Shown here piece by piece: positions 26,623 to 34,615 of a stretch of 60,088 nucleotides of DNA. The translations under genes were made by a program, and so were the position numbers. Location: contig ONCO01000006.1 in assembly GCA_900316365.1 (NCBI GenBank), forward strand, positions 1 through 60,088, given 5' to 3'. The number at the start of each line of letters is the position of its first letter. The first letter of the stretch is position 1. The stretch is from an uncultured Erysipelotrichaceae bacterium. Its GTDB lineage: Bacteria; Bacillota_I; Bacilli_A; RFN20; CAG-826. The notes beneath the pieces are model-generated. The model did not search any database. It was given only the letters and a program-made list of their open reading frames with translations, and had not been told where the DNA came from.

Positions 26623-27842
26623 GCGAACGTTCCAAGTTCTTTAAAAAGCTCCGCGATGAGCATTACACCATCCTTTGCCCGGATATGCTCCCAATCCATT
26701 TCGAGCTAATTTCTGCTTATCTAAGAACCCGTGGCTATAACATCAAGGTCCTTGAGGTTAAGGGTAGAGCCGCCAAGGACGAAGGCTTAAAAGCGATACA
26801 TAATGACGCCTGTTATCCAGCGATCATCGTCGCAGGCCAATTTATCAATGAGCTTAAGACCGGTAAGTATGACCTGAATAGGACCGCCGTAATCATGTCC
26901 CAGACCGGCGGTGGTTGCCGCGCGAGCAACTATATTTCCTTATTCCGCAAAGCCTTCGCGGATGTTTTCCCAACCGTTCCTGTCCTCTCGATCAATTTCT
27001 CTGGCTTAGAGGCTGCGAGATCTATCCCTTTGGATCTCCCGTTTATCGTCAATGCGGTCGCGGCTATCCAATACGCTGACTTGATCATGGCTTTGGAGAA
27101 TCAGACTTTGCCTTACGAGAAAGAGATCGGAACCATCAAGGCCATCAGGAAGAAGGTAATGGATAAGATTTCCGCCCAAGCGGGACATGCGAGCTTCCAT
27201 CATCTTAAGAAGAACCTAAGGATGATCCTTGAGGAATATCGTCCATATATTCCGAAGGGCGAAAGAAAGCCTCGCGTTGGCATCGTCGGCGAGATCTACG
27301 TCAAATATAGCCCTTATGCGAATAACTACTTAGCGGACTTCTTGGTCAGAGAGGGGTGCGAAGTAGTGCTGCCTTCCTTCTCGGAATTCGTCCTTTATTG
27401 CATCTATAACATCCTTGAGGACCATAAGCGTTATGGCATCGGAAGCCCAATCTATGCTTTCCTCGCCAAGAAGCTTTATAGGTATTACCTCGGCAAGACC
27501 CGCGAACTCAACAAACTCATCGCTGAGATCGGTGCGACTCCATACGAGGATTTCGAGGAGATCATCGAGCAGGGCAAGCGCGTCATCGACTTAGGCGTGA
27601 AGATGGGCGAAGGCTGGGTCATCCCGGCTGAGATGCTGACCTATTATCAGCATGGGGTCAGCAATATCGTCTGCGCCCAACCATTTGGCTGCCTCCCGAA
27701 TCACATTGTCGGCAAAGGCATGGTGAGGCCATTAAAGGAAATTGCCCCTGACATCAATATCGTGCCTTTGGATTTCGACGCTTCCAGCAGCGAAGTCAAC
27801 CAAGAGAACCGCCTAAAGCTCATGTTGGCGAATTTGAAATAA
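26619..27842 (+). CDS. 2-hydroxyacyl-CoA dehydratase D-component-like protein
   Basis: The 407-residue protein matches the 2-hydroxyglutaryl-CoA dehydratase D/BcrC fold that follows the activase domains in the large fused proteins of many Firmicutes. Conserved cysteines lie in NDACYPAIIVAGQF (about 63-76), TGGGCRASNY (about 95-104) and VCAQPFGCLPNH (about 350-361), suitable for iron-sulfur ligation. With the preceding gene it forms an ATP-driven reductase system, here in two genes joined by an ATGA overlap. The natural substrate is unknown; classical amino-acid fermentation genes such as CoA transferases are not nearby. It ends 47 bases before tRNA-Ser(GCT). Confidence 0.82.
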   Translation: MSERSKFFKKLRDEHYTILCPDMLPIHFELISAYLRTRGYNIKVLEVKGRAAKDEGLKAIHNDACYPAIIVAGQFINELKTGKYDLNRTAVIMSQTGGGCRASNYISLFRKAFADVFPTVPVLSINFSGLEAARSIPLDLPFIVNAVAAIQYADLIMALENQTLPYEKEIGTIKAIRKKVMDKISAQAGHASFHHLKKNLRMILEEYRPYIPKGERKPRVGIVGEIYVKYSPYANNYLADFLVREGCEVVLPSFSEFVLYCIYNILEDHKRYGIGSPIYAFLAKKLYRYYLGKTRELNKLIAEIGATPYEDFEEIIEQGKRVIDLGVKMGEGWVIPAEMLTYYQHGVSNIVCAQPFGCLPNHIVGKGMVRPLKEIAPDINIVPLDFDASSSEVNQENRLKLMLANLK

Positions 27843-27889
27843 ACTTCTTCTCGCAGTAATCGTTGCTTTGTTGTATATTATTCGGGCAC

Positions 27890-27982
27890 GGAGGCATACC
27901 CAAGAGGCCGAAGGGGACGGTTTGCTAAACCGTTAGATCGGGAATACCTGGTGCGAGAGTTCGAATCTCTCTGCCTCCGCCA
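27890..27982 (+). tRNA. tRNA-Ser (anticodon GCT)
   Basis: The acceptor stem is GGAGGCA/TGCCTCC with a G discriminator and encoded CCA. The anticodon arm ACGGT-TTGCTAA-ACCGT gives GCT. The variable arm is long. It reads AGC and AGU codons. TGTTGTATATTAT about 10-15 bases upstream may be the -10 region; the -35 box is weak. Confidence 0.95.
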
Positions 27983-27996
27983 TATCGATGAATACG

Positions 27997-28023
27997 CTCC
28001 TAGGTTCGCGCCTAGGAGTTTTT
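27997..28023 (+). terminator. Terminator of tRNA-Ser(GCT)
   Basis: CTCCTAGG and CCTAGGAG pair around 6 bases, followed by TTTTT. Confidence 0.85.
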
Positions 28024-28454
28024 ATTAGCCTTTTAGCATATTGATCAAACGTAGCCTCATCGAGTTTTCTATCATCTTCGTATTCAACATTCCCCCTTTG
28101 TTTCTTTTAAACAAAAATAGGTATTTCCTTTTAGAAGATTACATAGAACGTTTAAATAATGCGCTAGATGGGGGCGGCCTATTAGATAAAGGCTCCGGCA
28201 GATACGAACGTCTTCTTTAATCTCGCGTCTATCGATTGTCATTAAGTACTAATAACCGTTTTAAGATCGTTTTTCGATTGCTCCCCTCCGCTTTGACCAA
28301 CTTTTACGTCAATTCCAACTAATCTTTTTCCTTTTTTCTTGTTCGTGCGCGTGCGCGTTAACCTAATAAATGTCTATGCGATTTCAAAAATTAATCCTAG
28401 GACGCAGGAATGGCGACCATATAATAAAGTCACCAACATAAGGGGAAAAAGTAA
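28024..28454 (+). promoter_or_regulatory. 430-base gene-free region with promoter of the phosphatase lipoprotein
   Basis: No supported gene is seen on either strand. It is T-rich, with an alternating purine-pyrimidine tract GTGCGCGTGCGCG near 28346. TATAAT at 28420-28425 is the likely -10 of the lipoprotein gene at 28455. The -35 box is unclear, which may mean an activator is needed. AAGGGGAAAAAG serves as Shine-Dalgarno. Confidence 0.5.
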
Positions 28455-30632
28455 ATGAAAAAGAACTTCTTTGTCGTTCTTTCACTTGCTGCCGTTTTAG
28501 GAATTACTGCCTGTAATCCTTCTAATGGCGGCGAGTCGAAATCAACTCCAGATGCCAGCACGTCGGGTGGGGCATCTTCCAAGACTTCCTCGACGACTCC
28601 AACCGGCTCCCAGGACGCCACCGGCTTCGCTTTCAATGAGATTGCCAGCACCGTCATGGTCGAAGACAAGGTCAAGGAATACGTCGACGCCATGAAAGAG
28701 CAGGAAAAGACCTTGCAGTACGAATATCGTATTTCCACTCTCTATGGCCCAGAGGACTTTGGCTATCAGGGCGCCGATAAGGATGATAACTACAACAGTT
28801 ATGCTCCTGAGGAAACCGGCGGCGTTGACGTCCAGGATTACCTCAACCGCAACCTCTACGGTGGCGATTGCCCATGCAAACCGATCGTCATCTCTTGGAC
28901 CAAGGGCAACTTGAAGTACACCAACGCGACCCTCGAATTCTGGCCGAAGGGCAAAGAAAGCGAGAAACGTTCCGTCAAGACCAAGAACACCTCAGTCAGT
29001 CTTGAGAACCTCTATCGCAACACCGAATACGAATATGTCCTAAAGACCGATTACGATGAGAACTGGGTCTCTGCTAAGCAGACCTTCAAGACTGCCGACT
29101 ACACCCGTATGATCAACATGGGTGGCATCCATAACGTCCGTGACCTCGGCGGCTATATGACGAGCTACGGCAAGAGGACCAAACAGGGTCTCATCTACCG
29201 CGGCTACGAAATCATGAAGACCACCGTCGGCCAGCATAGCGCCAACTATGATTCCTCCGTCCAGAAGGTTCAGGACGAAGTCATGCACATCGGCCACGAA
29301 ATCGACTTAAAGGCCGCTTCCGACACCGAGGGCGAAACCGTCTCCAACCTCACCCCGGCGAAATACTCGAACCTCCAGGCCGTCGCTTATGAGAACTTCA
29401 TCACCGACACCACCAAATACGACAACATGAAGAGAACCTTTGAGATTCTCTCCAATGCTGACCAGGAACACGTCTACTTCCATTGCTGGGGCGGCGCTGA
29501 CCGTACTGGCATGATTGCCTTCTTCTTAAACGGCATCCTCGGCGTTTCCTACACCGACCTTGTTATGGACTTTGAGTACACCACCCTCACCAATAACAAG
29601 AGAAGCCACATGCATAACTCCAGCAACGCCCACTTCCCAAAATTCTTAAATGCCTTCACCACTTGGTCTGGCTATGAAGCCGATAAGACCGTCAACTACA
29701 ACTGCGCCAAATTCTTGAAGTCCGCCGGCGTCACCGATGCGACCATCGAGAAGATCCGCAGCATCATGATCGAGGATTATGCTTCAACCTTAACCGAAAA
29801 TGAAAACCTCGAGACCTATGACACCTCCAAATGGGAGACGGATGACGCTGGCCACTGGCACAAATCCACCAAGGCCGGCTCCTTGAAGAAAGGCGATTAT
29901 CGCAAGCATCAGTGGGTCGTTGACCAAGACGCTTCTATCCCGGCCGATTGCCAGCACGAAGGCAAGGAAGTCAAGGTCTGCTCCGAATGCGGCAAGAGGA
30001 TCGAAACCATCATTCCTAAGACCGATCACATCTTCGTCGCTAACGGCGAAGCCGACGGTCTTGTCCACCCAGAAATCGACAACGGCTGCAATACCCACGC
30101 TTATCGCTTAGACGTCTCTGAAGCTACCGGTTGGAACAAAGCGACCACCAAATGGAACGCCAAGACCACCTCTAGCAGCAATAATGCTGTCGAAGCTTCT
30201 TGGGATATCAGTGGCGGTAAGATCCCAGCTGGTAAATACAGCGTCTACATCGACGTCTCTATGTCCAACGCCAGCCACTCCAACCGTTACTTCTTCAACC
30301 AGAACAAGACCGTCAACCCAAAGAATCCGGCCACTGGCGAAGATTACCCAGATGATCCAGCCACCAACGGCAACGAGGATAAGGAAACTGAATCCAAGTG
30401 GCGTTACTACGTCAGCCTCAATGGCGGTGCCATCATCGAACCAGACCAGGGCAAATCCTGGGGTGACCTTGGCCTCAATGGCGGTTCCAACGCTGCTACC
30501 AAGTATGTCTGCCTCAACACCGAAATCACCATCGGCGCTGATGCGACCAAGTTCTCCGCTTGGCACGGCGACATCGGCTACTCCTTAGTCGTCGCCCACG
30601 TTCGTCTTGTTGAAATCAAAGCCGCTGCTTAA
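28455..30632 (+). CDS. Secreted lipoprotein with tyrosine/dual-specificity phosphatase domain
   Basis: The 725-residue protein has a lipoprotein signal (MKKNFFVVLSLAAVLGITAC; lipidated C20) and a Ser/Thr-rich linker. A fibronectin-III-like domain (about 130-215) precedes a phosphatase domain of the Y_phosphatase3 type. Family marks are GGIHNVRDLGGY (about 224-235) and the P-loop HCWGGADRTG (C344, R350). The C-terminus has a small Cys-containing segment (CQHEGKEVKVCSECGK, about 499-514) and a final beta-rich domain that may bind carbohydrate. It should dephosphorylate phosphoester substrates outside the membrane; the substrate could be a phospholipid, phosphoinositide, nucleotide or phosphoprotein. 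Confidence 0.83.
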   Translation: MKKNFFVVLSLAAVLGITACNPSNGGESKSTPDASTSGGASSKTSSTTPTGSQDATGFAFNEIASTVMVEDKVKEYVDAMKEQEKTLQYEYRISTLYGPEDFGYQGADKDDNYNSYAPEETGGVDVQDYLNRNLYGGDCPCKPIVISWTKGNLKYTNATLEFWPKGKESEKRSVKTKNTSVSLENLYRNTEYEYVLKTDYDENWVSAKQTFKTADYTRMINMGGIHNVRDLGGYMTSYGKRTKQGLIYRGYEIMKTTVGQHSANYDSSVQKVQDEVMHIGHEIDLKAASDTEGETVSNLTPAKYSNLQAVAYENFITDTTKYDNMKRTFEILSNADQEHVYFHCWGGADRTGMIAFFLNGILGVSYTDLVMDFEYTTLTNNKRSHMHNSSNAHFPKFLNAFTTWSGYEADKTVNYNCAKFLKSAGVTDATIEKIRSIMIEDYASTLTENENLETYDTSKWETDDAGHWHKSTKAGSLKKGDYRKHQWVVDQDASIPADCQHEGKEVKVCSECGKRIETIIPKTDHIFVANGEADGLVHPEIDNGCNTHAYRLDVSEATGWNKATTKWNAKTTSSSNNAVEASWDISGGKIPAGKYSVYIDVSMSNASHSNRYFFNQNKTVNPKNPATGEDYPDDPATNGNEDKETESKWRYYVSLNGGAIIEPDQGKSWGDLGLNGGSNAATKYVCLNTEITIGADATKFSAWHGDIGYSLVVAHVRLVEIKAAA

Positions 30633-30653
30633 TCGCGCTTATATCAACAACAT

Positions 30654-30680
30654 GCCCATCGCGAAAGCGGTGGGCTTTTT
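30654..30680 (+). terminator. Terminator of the phosphatase lipoprotein gene
   Basis: GCCCATCGC and GCGGTGGGC pair around a 4-base loop (GAAA), then TTTTTC. Confidence 0.88.
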
Positions 30681-30705
30681 CTTACCTTTTTAGATTATCA
30701 GTAAT

Positions 30706-30720
30706 TTGGAAGCGTTTTCA
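30706..30720 (+). promoter_or_regulatory. cre-like site 1 (CcpA) upstream of adhE
   Basis: TTGGAAGCGTTTTCA matches the Bacilli consensus WTGNAANCGNWNNCW at every defined position. It lies 60 bp upstream of the adhE -35 box. The CcpA gene is not in this window. Confidence 0.55.
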
Positions 30721-30737
30721 CATTTTCAGTCATTTTC

Positions 30738-30752
30738 ATGAAAGCGCTATCG
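30738..30752 (+). promoter_or_regulatory. cre-like site 2 (CcpA) upstream of adhE
   Basis: ATGAAAGCGCTATCG matches the cre consensus except at the last base. It is 32 bp from site 1, about three helical turns. Confidence 0.5.
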
Positions 30753-30755
30753 GCA

Positions 30756-30833
30756 TATCGGTAAAATGATACTTATTTATTGACAAGTGTTTATCGAGTG
30801 TTTTTAATATGCGTGGTATCGGGAAAATGATAC
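30756..30833 (+). repeat. 17-bp direct repeats flanking the adhE promoter
   Basis: TATCGGTAAAATGATAC (30756-30772) and TATCGGGAAAATGATAC (30817-30833) differ at one base and flank the promoter. The second copy lies within an inverted repeat GGTATC-8-GATACC (30815-30834). This is the layout of a repressor or redox-sensor operator pair that could loop across the promoter. It does not match the Rex consensus I know. Confidence 0.55.
30780..30808 (+). promoter_or_regulatory. Promoter of adhE
   Basis: A perfect TTGACA (30780-30785), 17 bp and TTTAAT (30803-30808) form the strongest promoter in the window. The leader is about 105 bases. Confidence 0.75.
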
Positions 30834-30849
30834 CGATAAATCAGTAATA

Positions 30850-30902
30850 CCACCAACAAGAAAACAGTGGTGGCACCTCATTTACATGGAATAAAAATGA
30901 GG
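30850..30902 (+). promoter_or_regulatory. Two stem-loops in the adhE mRNA leader
   Basis: Stem 1 pairs CCACC (30850-30854) with GGTGG (30869-30873). Stem 2 pairs CCTCATTT (30876-30883) with AAATGAGG (30895-30902). Neither is followed by a T run, so they are not ordinary terminators. Stem 2 ends just before the Shine-Dalgarno GGAGG and may affect translation or stability. Confidence 0.5.
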
Positions 30903-30919
30903 ATTTGGAGGAAAAGAAA

Positions 30920-33568
30920 ATGGCAGAAGCAAAGAAGAAAGAGCTCACCGAAGAAGAAAAGCTCGCGGCCAAAGCGGCTGCGGAAGCCGAAGTTGACGCG
31001 CTCGTCAAGAAAGGTCTCAAGGCCTTAGACGAATTCGCCTCCTTCGATCAGGACAAGATTGACAACATCGTCGCTAAGATGTCCGTCGCCGGCCTTGATG
31101 CCCACGGCGACCTCGCCCGTATGGCTATCGAAGAAACCAAGCGTGGTGTCTTCGAAGACAAAGCGACCAAGAACTTATTCGCCTGCGAATACGTCGTCAA
31201 CAATATGCGCCACACCAAGACCGTTGGCATCATCAAGGAAGACCCAGTCACCGGCATCACCGAGATTGCCGAACCAGTCGGCGTCATCTGCGGCGTTACC
31301 CCAGTCACCAACCCAACCTCGACCGTCATCTTCAAGTCGCTCATCGCGATGAAGACCCGTAACCCAATCATCTTTGGTTTCCACCCAGGCGCACAGAAGT
31401 GCTCTTCCGAAGCCGCCCGCATTATGCGTGATGCCGCGATCGCCGCTGGCGCTCCAGAGAACTGCATCCAGTGGATCGAACACCCATCCATCGACGCGAC
31501 CGGCGCTTTAATGAAGCACCCAGGCGTTGCTACCATCCTTGCCACTGGTGGCCCAGGCATGGTCAAAGCCGCTTATACCTCCGGCAAACCAGCCCTCGGT
31601 GTCGGCGCGGGTAACGTCCCATGCTACATCAACGAATCCGCTGACCTCGAACAGAGCGTCAATGACGTCGTCCTCTCCAAATCTTTCGATAACGGCATGA
31701 TCTGCGCTTCCGAATCCGCGATCTTCGTCGATGCCTCCGTTTATAAGGCCGTCATCGACCTCCTTAAGAAATACCGCGTCTACTTCGCTACCGAAGAAGA
31801 AAAGCGCATGCTTGAGAAATATATGTTCGGCGTTACCAAGGGCAGTGGCGAAGAAGCCGATGCTAAGCTCAACGCCGCCGTCGCTGGTATGTCCGCTATC
31901 AACATTGCCAAGAATGCTGGCTTCTCCGTCCCGGAGGGCACCCAGATCATCGCTGCCTATTGCGATGAGGTCGGTGCTGCTGAGCCTCTCTCCCGCGAGA
32001 AACTCTCTCCAGTCCTTGCCGTCTATAAAGTCAAAGACGCGACTGAAGGTTTCGCCGCTTGCGAAAAGATGCTCGAATTCGGTGGTCTCGGCCATTCTGC
32101 CGCCATCCATTGCCACGACCAGAAGATGAGCGATGAATTCGGACATCAGGTCAAAGCCATCCGCGTCATCTGGAACTCCCCATCCACCTTTGGTGGCATC
32201 GGTAACGTCTATAACTCCTTCCTCCCATCCTTGACCTTAGGCTGCGGCTCCTACGGCGGCAACTCCGTCGCTGGCAACGTCAGCGCCATCAACCTTCTTA
32301 ACATCAAGCGCGTCGGCAAAAGGAGAAATACCATGCAGTGGTTCAAAGTTCCGCAGAAAATCTATTTCGAACGTAATTCCATCCAATATCTCATGTCCGC
32401 CAAGGACGTGAACAAAGTCTTCATCGTCACTGACCACTCCATGGTCCAGCTCGGTTTCTTAAAGAAGATCACCGATGAGCTCGCCTTAAGAAGGAACCCG
32501 GTCACCTATCAGTTATTCGCCGAAGTCGAACCAGATCCAGATATCAGCACCGTCCGTCGCGGCGTTGAACTCATGAGAGAGTTCGAACCAGACACCATCA
32601 TTGCTTTAGGCGGTGGCTCCTGCATGGACGCCGCGAAAGGCATGTGGATCTTCTACGAGCATCCAGAAGTCAACTTCGATGACATCAAACAGAAGTTCAT
32701 GGATATCAGAAAGCGCGCCTTCAAGTTCCCGGAACTCGGCCGCAAGTCCAAGCTCATCTGCATCCCAACCACCTCTGGTACCGGCAGCGAAGTCACTCCA
32801 TTCGCCGTTATCTCCGATAAGGCCAACAACAAGAAGTACCCATTAACCGACTACTCCTTGACCCCATCTATCGCGATCGTTGACCCAGAATTCACCACCA
32901 ACATCCCAGCCAAGTCTACCGCCTACACCGGCATGGACGTCCTCACCCATGCTATCGAGGCCTATACCTCTGTCATGGCCAGCGACTACACCGATGGCTT
33001 AGCCCTCCAGGCGATCGAACTCGTCTTCAAATATCTCCCACGCGCCGTCAAAGATGGCAAACATGACCTCAAGGCCCGTGAGAAGATGCACAATGCCGCG
33101 ACCATCGCCGGCATGGCCTTCGCCAACGCCTTCCTTGGCTTAGCCCACTCCTTGGCCCACAAAGTCGGCGCGGAATTCCACACCATCCACGGTCAGACCT
33201 GCGCTATCGTCCTTCCACACGTCATCCGCTACAACGGCACTCAGCCGACCAAACTCTCCGTCTGGCCGAAGTATGAGCACTATTGCTGCGATGAGAAGTA
33301 CTTCAAGATCTGCCGCGTCCTCAACCTCAACTGCAAGAATGCCGCTGAAGCCAAAGACGTCCTTGCCAATGCGGTCTTAGACCTCGGCAAAGAAATCGGC
33401 ATCGACATGAACTTCGCTTCCCTCGTCCCAGATGAAGAACTCTGGAACTCCAAACTCGAGAAGCTTGCCTATCTCGCCTACGAAGATCAGTGCACTCCAG
33501 CCAACCCGCGCGAACCGCTCGTTGCTGATATGATCCAAATCCTCAAAGACGCCTACAAAGGCAACTAA
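30920..33568 (+). CDS. adhE: Bifunctional acetaldehyde-CoA/alcohol dehydrogenase AdhE
   Basis: The 882-residue protein turns acetyl-CoA into acetaldehyde and then ethanol, regenerating NAD+ in fermentation; it usually forms spirosome filaments. The aldehyde dehydrogenase half (about 1-450) has the active cysteine in NGMICASE (about 252-259). The iron-dependent alcohol dehydrogenase half (about 475-882) has GGGSCMDAAKG and the metal histidine segment AHSLAHKVGAEFHTIHG (about 738-754). An in-frame TTG lies upstream at 30905, but the Shine-Dalgarno GGAGG falls inside that extension, so the ATG at 30920 is the start. Codon use is strongly biased, as expected for high expression. Cre-like sites and operator repeats lie upstream. 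Confidence 0.97.
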   Translation: MAEAKKKELTEEEKLAAKAAAEAEVDALVKKGLKALDEFASFDQDKIDNIVAKMSVAGLDAHGDLARMAIEETKRGVFEDKATKNLFACEYVVNNMRHTKTVGIIKEDPVTGITEIAEPVGVICGVTPVTNPTSTVIFKSLIAMKTRNPIIFGFHPGAQKCSSEAARIMRDAAIAAGAPENCIQWIEHPSIDATGALMKHPGVATILATGGPGMVKAAYTSGKPALGVGAGNVPCYINESADLEQSVNDVVLSKSFDNGMICASESAIFVDASVYKAVIDLLKKYRVYFATEEEKRMLEKYMFGVTKGSGEEADAKLNAAVAGMSAINIAKNAGFSVPEGTQIIAAYCDEVGAAEPLSREKLSPVLAVYKVKDATEGFAACEKMLEFGGLGHSAAIHCHDQKMSDEFGHQVKAIRVIWNSPSTFGGIGNVYNSFLPSLTLGCGSYGGNSVAGNVSAINLLNIKRVGKRRNTMQWFKVPQKIYFERNSIQYLMSAKDVNKVFIVTDHSMVQLGFLKKITDELALRRNPVTYQLFAEVEPDPDISTVRRGVELMREFEPDTIIALGGGSCMDAAKGMWIFYEHPEVNFDDIKQKFMDIRKRAFKFPELGRKSKLICIPTTSGTGSEVTPFAVISDKANNKKYPLTDYSLTPSIAIVDPEFTTNIPAKSTAYTGMDVLTHAIEAYTSVMASDYTDGLALQAIELVFKYLPRAVKDGKHDLKAREKMHNAATIAGMAFANAFLGLAHSLAHKVGAEFHTIHGQTCAIVLPHVIRYNGTQPTKLSVWPKYEHYCCDEKYFKICRVLNLNCKNAAEAKDVLANAVLDLGKEIGIDMNFASLVPDEELWNSKLEKLAYLAYEDQCTPANPREPLVADMIQILKDAYKGN

Positions 33569-33586
33569 TTGAGCCAAACTAAAAAG

Positions 33587-33616
33587 AAAGGAGGCCCTTC
33601 AATCGGTCTCCTTTTT
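33587..33616. terminator. Bidirectional terminator between adhE and the PAP2 gene
   Basis: AAAGGAGGCC and GGTCTCCTTT pair (one G-U) around 8 bases, with T runs on both strands. Confidence 0.85.
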
Positions 33617-33618
33617 CC

Positions 33619-34560
33619 TTATTCAGCAGTTTCTTCTTCCTTAGGGAGGAATCTCTCTTTATTTATCTCGGAAAGATAAAGGATTAGATATGTGATTGCT
33701 GTAGCGATGAATAAGCCCATCGCGACGTCGCTTAAGTAGTGGGCCCCGACGCGGATTCGATAGAACATCATCGTTACGGTATAGAAGAGGCCGACGCCCA
33801 AAAAGACATATACGTCCCCTTTGAATCTCTTCTTAAGAACGCTAGGAAGGGCGATAAGAAGGAGGGTAAGTCCGCTATTCATGGTATGACCAGATGGCCA
33901 GGAACGGAAGTAGTCGATATGAGGATTCTTCCAGAAGGCGAATTCCCACCAGTTAAGGTAGTTGTAGAAGAGGCCGTCATATTGCGCTCCGGATGCGCCA
34001 TAGAGGAAACGATAACGTGGTCTACCACCTAAGTCTTTTAAGATATAGCCAATACCGAAACGGAGGCCCATCGCCGTGGCGAGCATGACGCCGATAAACA
34101 ATACATAGTTGGCCATCTTCGCATCTTTGTTTAGAACGAAGAAGGTCAAAACGCCTACGGCAATGAGGGATAAGGCAGAGAGGATTATGACCAAGATCCT
34201 ATTGCTATAACGGAAGCCGAATAGGATTTCTTTGCTGTTCGGATTAAGCCAGAAGAATTTATGGAATATGTAAATCAGGACGGCGTTGGCCGCGATGAGG
34301 ATGAAATAGCCCATGAAACGATAGGCCAATTTCTCTCTTTTATATAGGCCGACGAAGATCATGACAATGATGACTTCGATTTCGGCATGCGCGAACCATA
34401 GGCCGTAGGTCTCATAGAAATTGGCGATCGGGTCATTCATGTCGACGATGGCTTTGGAAAGCTGTAAGTCAAAGATTGATCCAAAGATCAAGGCGAGTAT
34501 GGAAACGCCTAAAAGTATGTAAAATACAAAAGTTGGAATTCCAAATAATTTCTTCTTCAT
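33619..34560 (-). CDS. PAP2-family membrane phosphatase
   Basis: The 313-residue protein has about seven to eight membrane helices. The PAP2 motifs appear in order: motif 1 LKDLGGRPRYR (about 173-183), motif 2 WPSGHTMNSG (about 221-230), and motif 3 FYRIRVGAHYLSDVAMG (about 264-280) with its catalytic histidine. Such enzymes hydrolyse undecaprenyl pyrophosphate, phosphatidic acid or phosphatidylglycerol phosphate at the outer membrane face. Which one is uncertain. TATAAT (34569-34574) ends eight bases before the ATG and no Shine-Dalgarno is seen, so the mRNA is leaderless. It is divergent from the gene at 34616. Confidence 0.88.
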   Translation of the reverse strand: MKKKLFGIPTFVFYILLGVSILALIFGSIFDLQLSKAIVDMNDPIANFYETYGLWFAHAEIEVIIVMIFVGLYKREKLAYRFMGYFILIAANAVLIYIFHKFFWLNPNSKEILFGFRYSNRILVIILSALSLIAVGVLTFFVLNKDAKMANYVLFIGVMLATAMGLRFGIGYILKDLGGRPRYRFLYGASGAQYDGLFYNYLNWWEFAFWKNPHIDYFRSWPSGHTMNSGLTLLLIALPSVLKKRFKGDVYVFLGVGLFYTVTMMFYRIRVGAHYLSDVAMGLFIATAITYLILYLSEINKERFLPKEEETAE

Positions 34561-34568
34561 ATTTAGGG

Positions 34569-34609
34569 ATTATAGAGGTTATTCCCATTTGAGGGCAATG
34601 TTGTAAAAT
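34569..34609. promoter_or_regulatory. Divergent pair of leaderless promoters
   Basis: On the minus strand TATAAT (34569-34574) serves the PAP2 gene, eight bases before its ATG. On the plus strand TAAAAT (34604-34609) ends six bases before ATG 34616. The two boxes are 29 bp apart, so both promoters use the same short stretch upstream. Confidence 0.6.
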
Positions 34610-34615
34610 ACGTCC

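Noticed and set aside
26615..26625. Frameshift between the activase and dehydratase-like genes
   Set aside because: The ATGA overlap is a normal coupling junction and both parts are complete with good motifs, so a real split is more likely than an error. It remains listed as a check.
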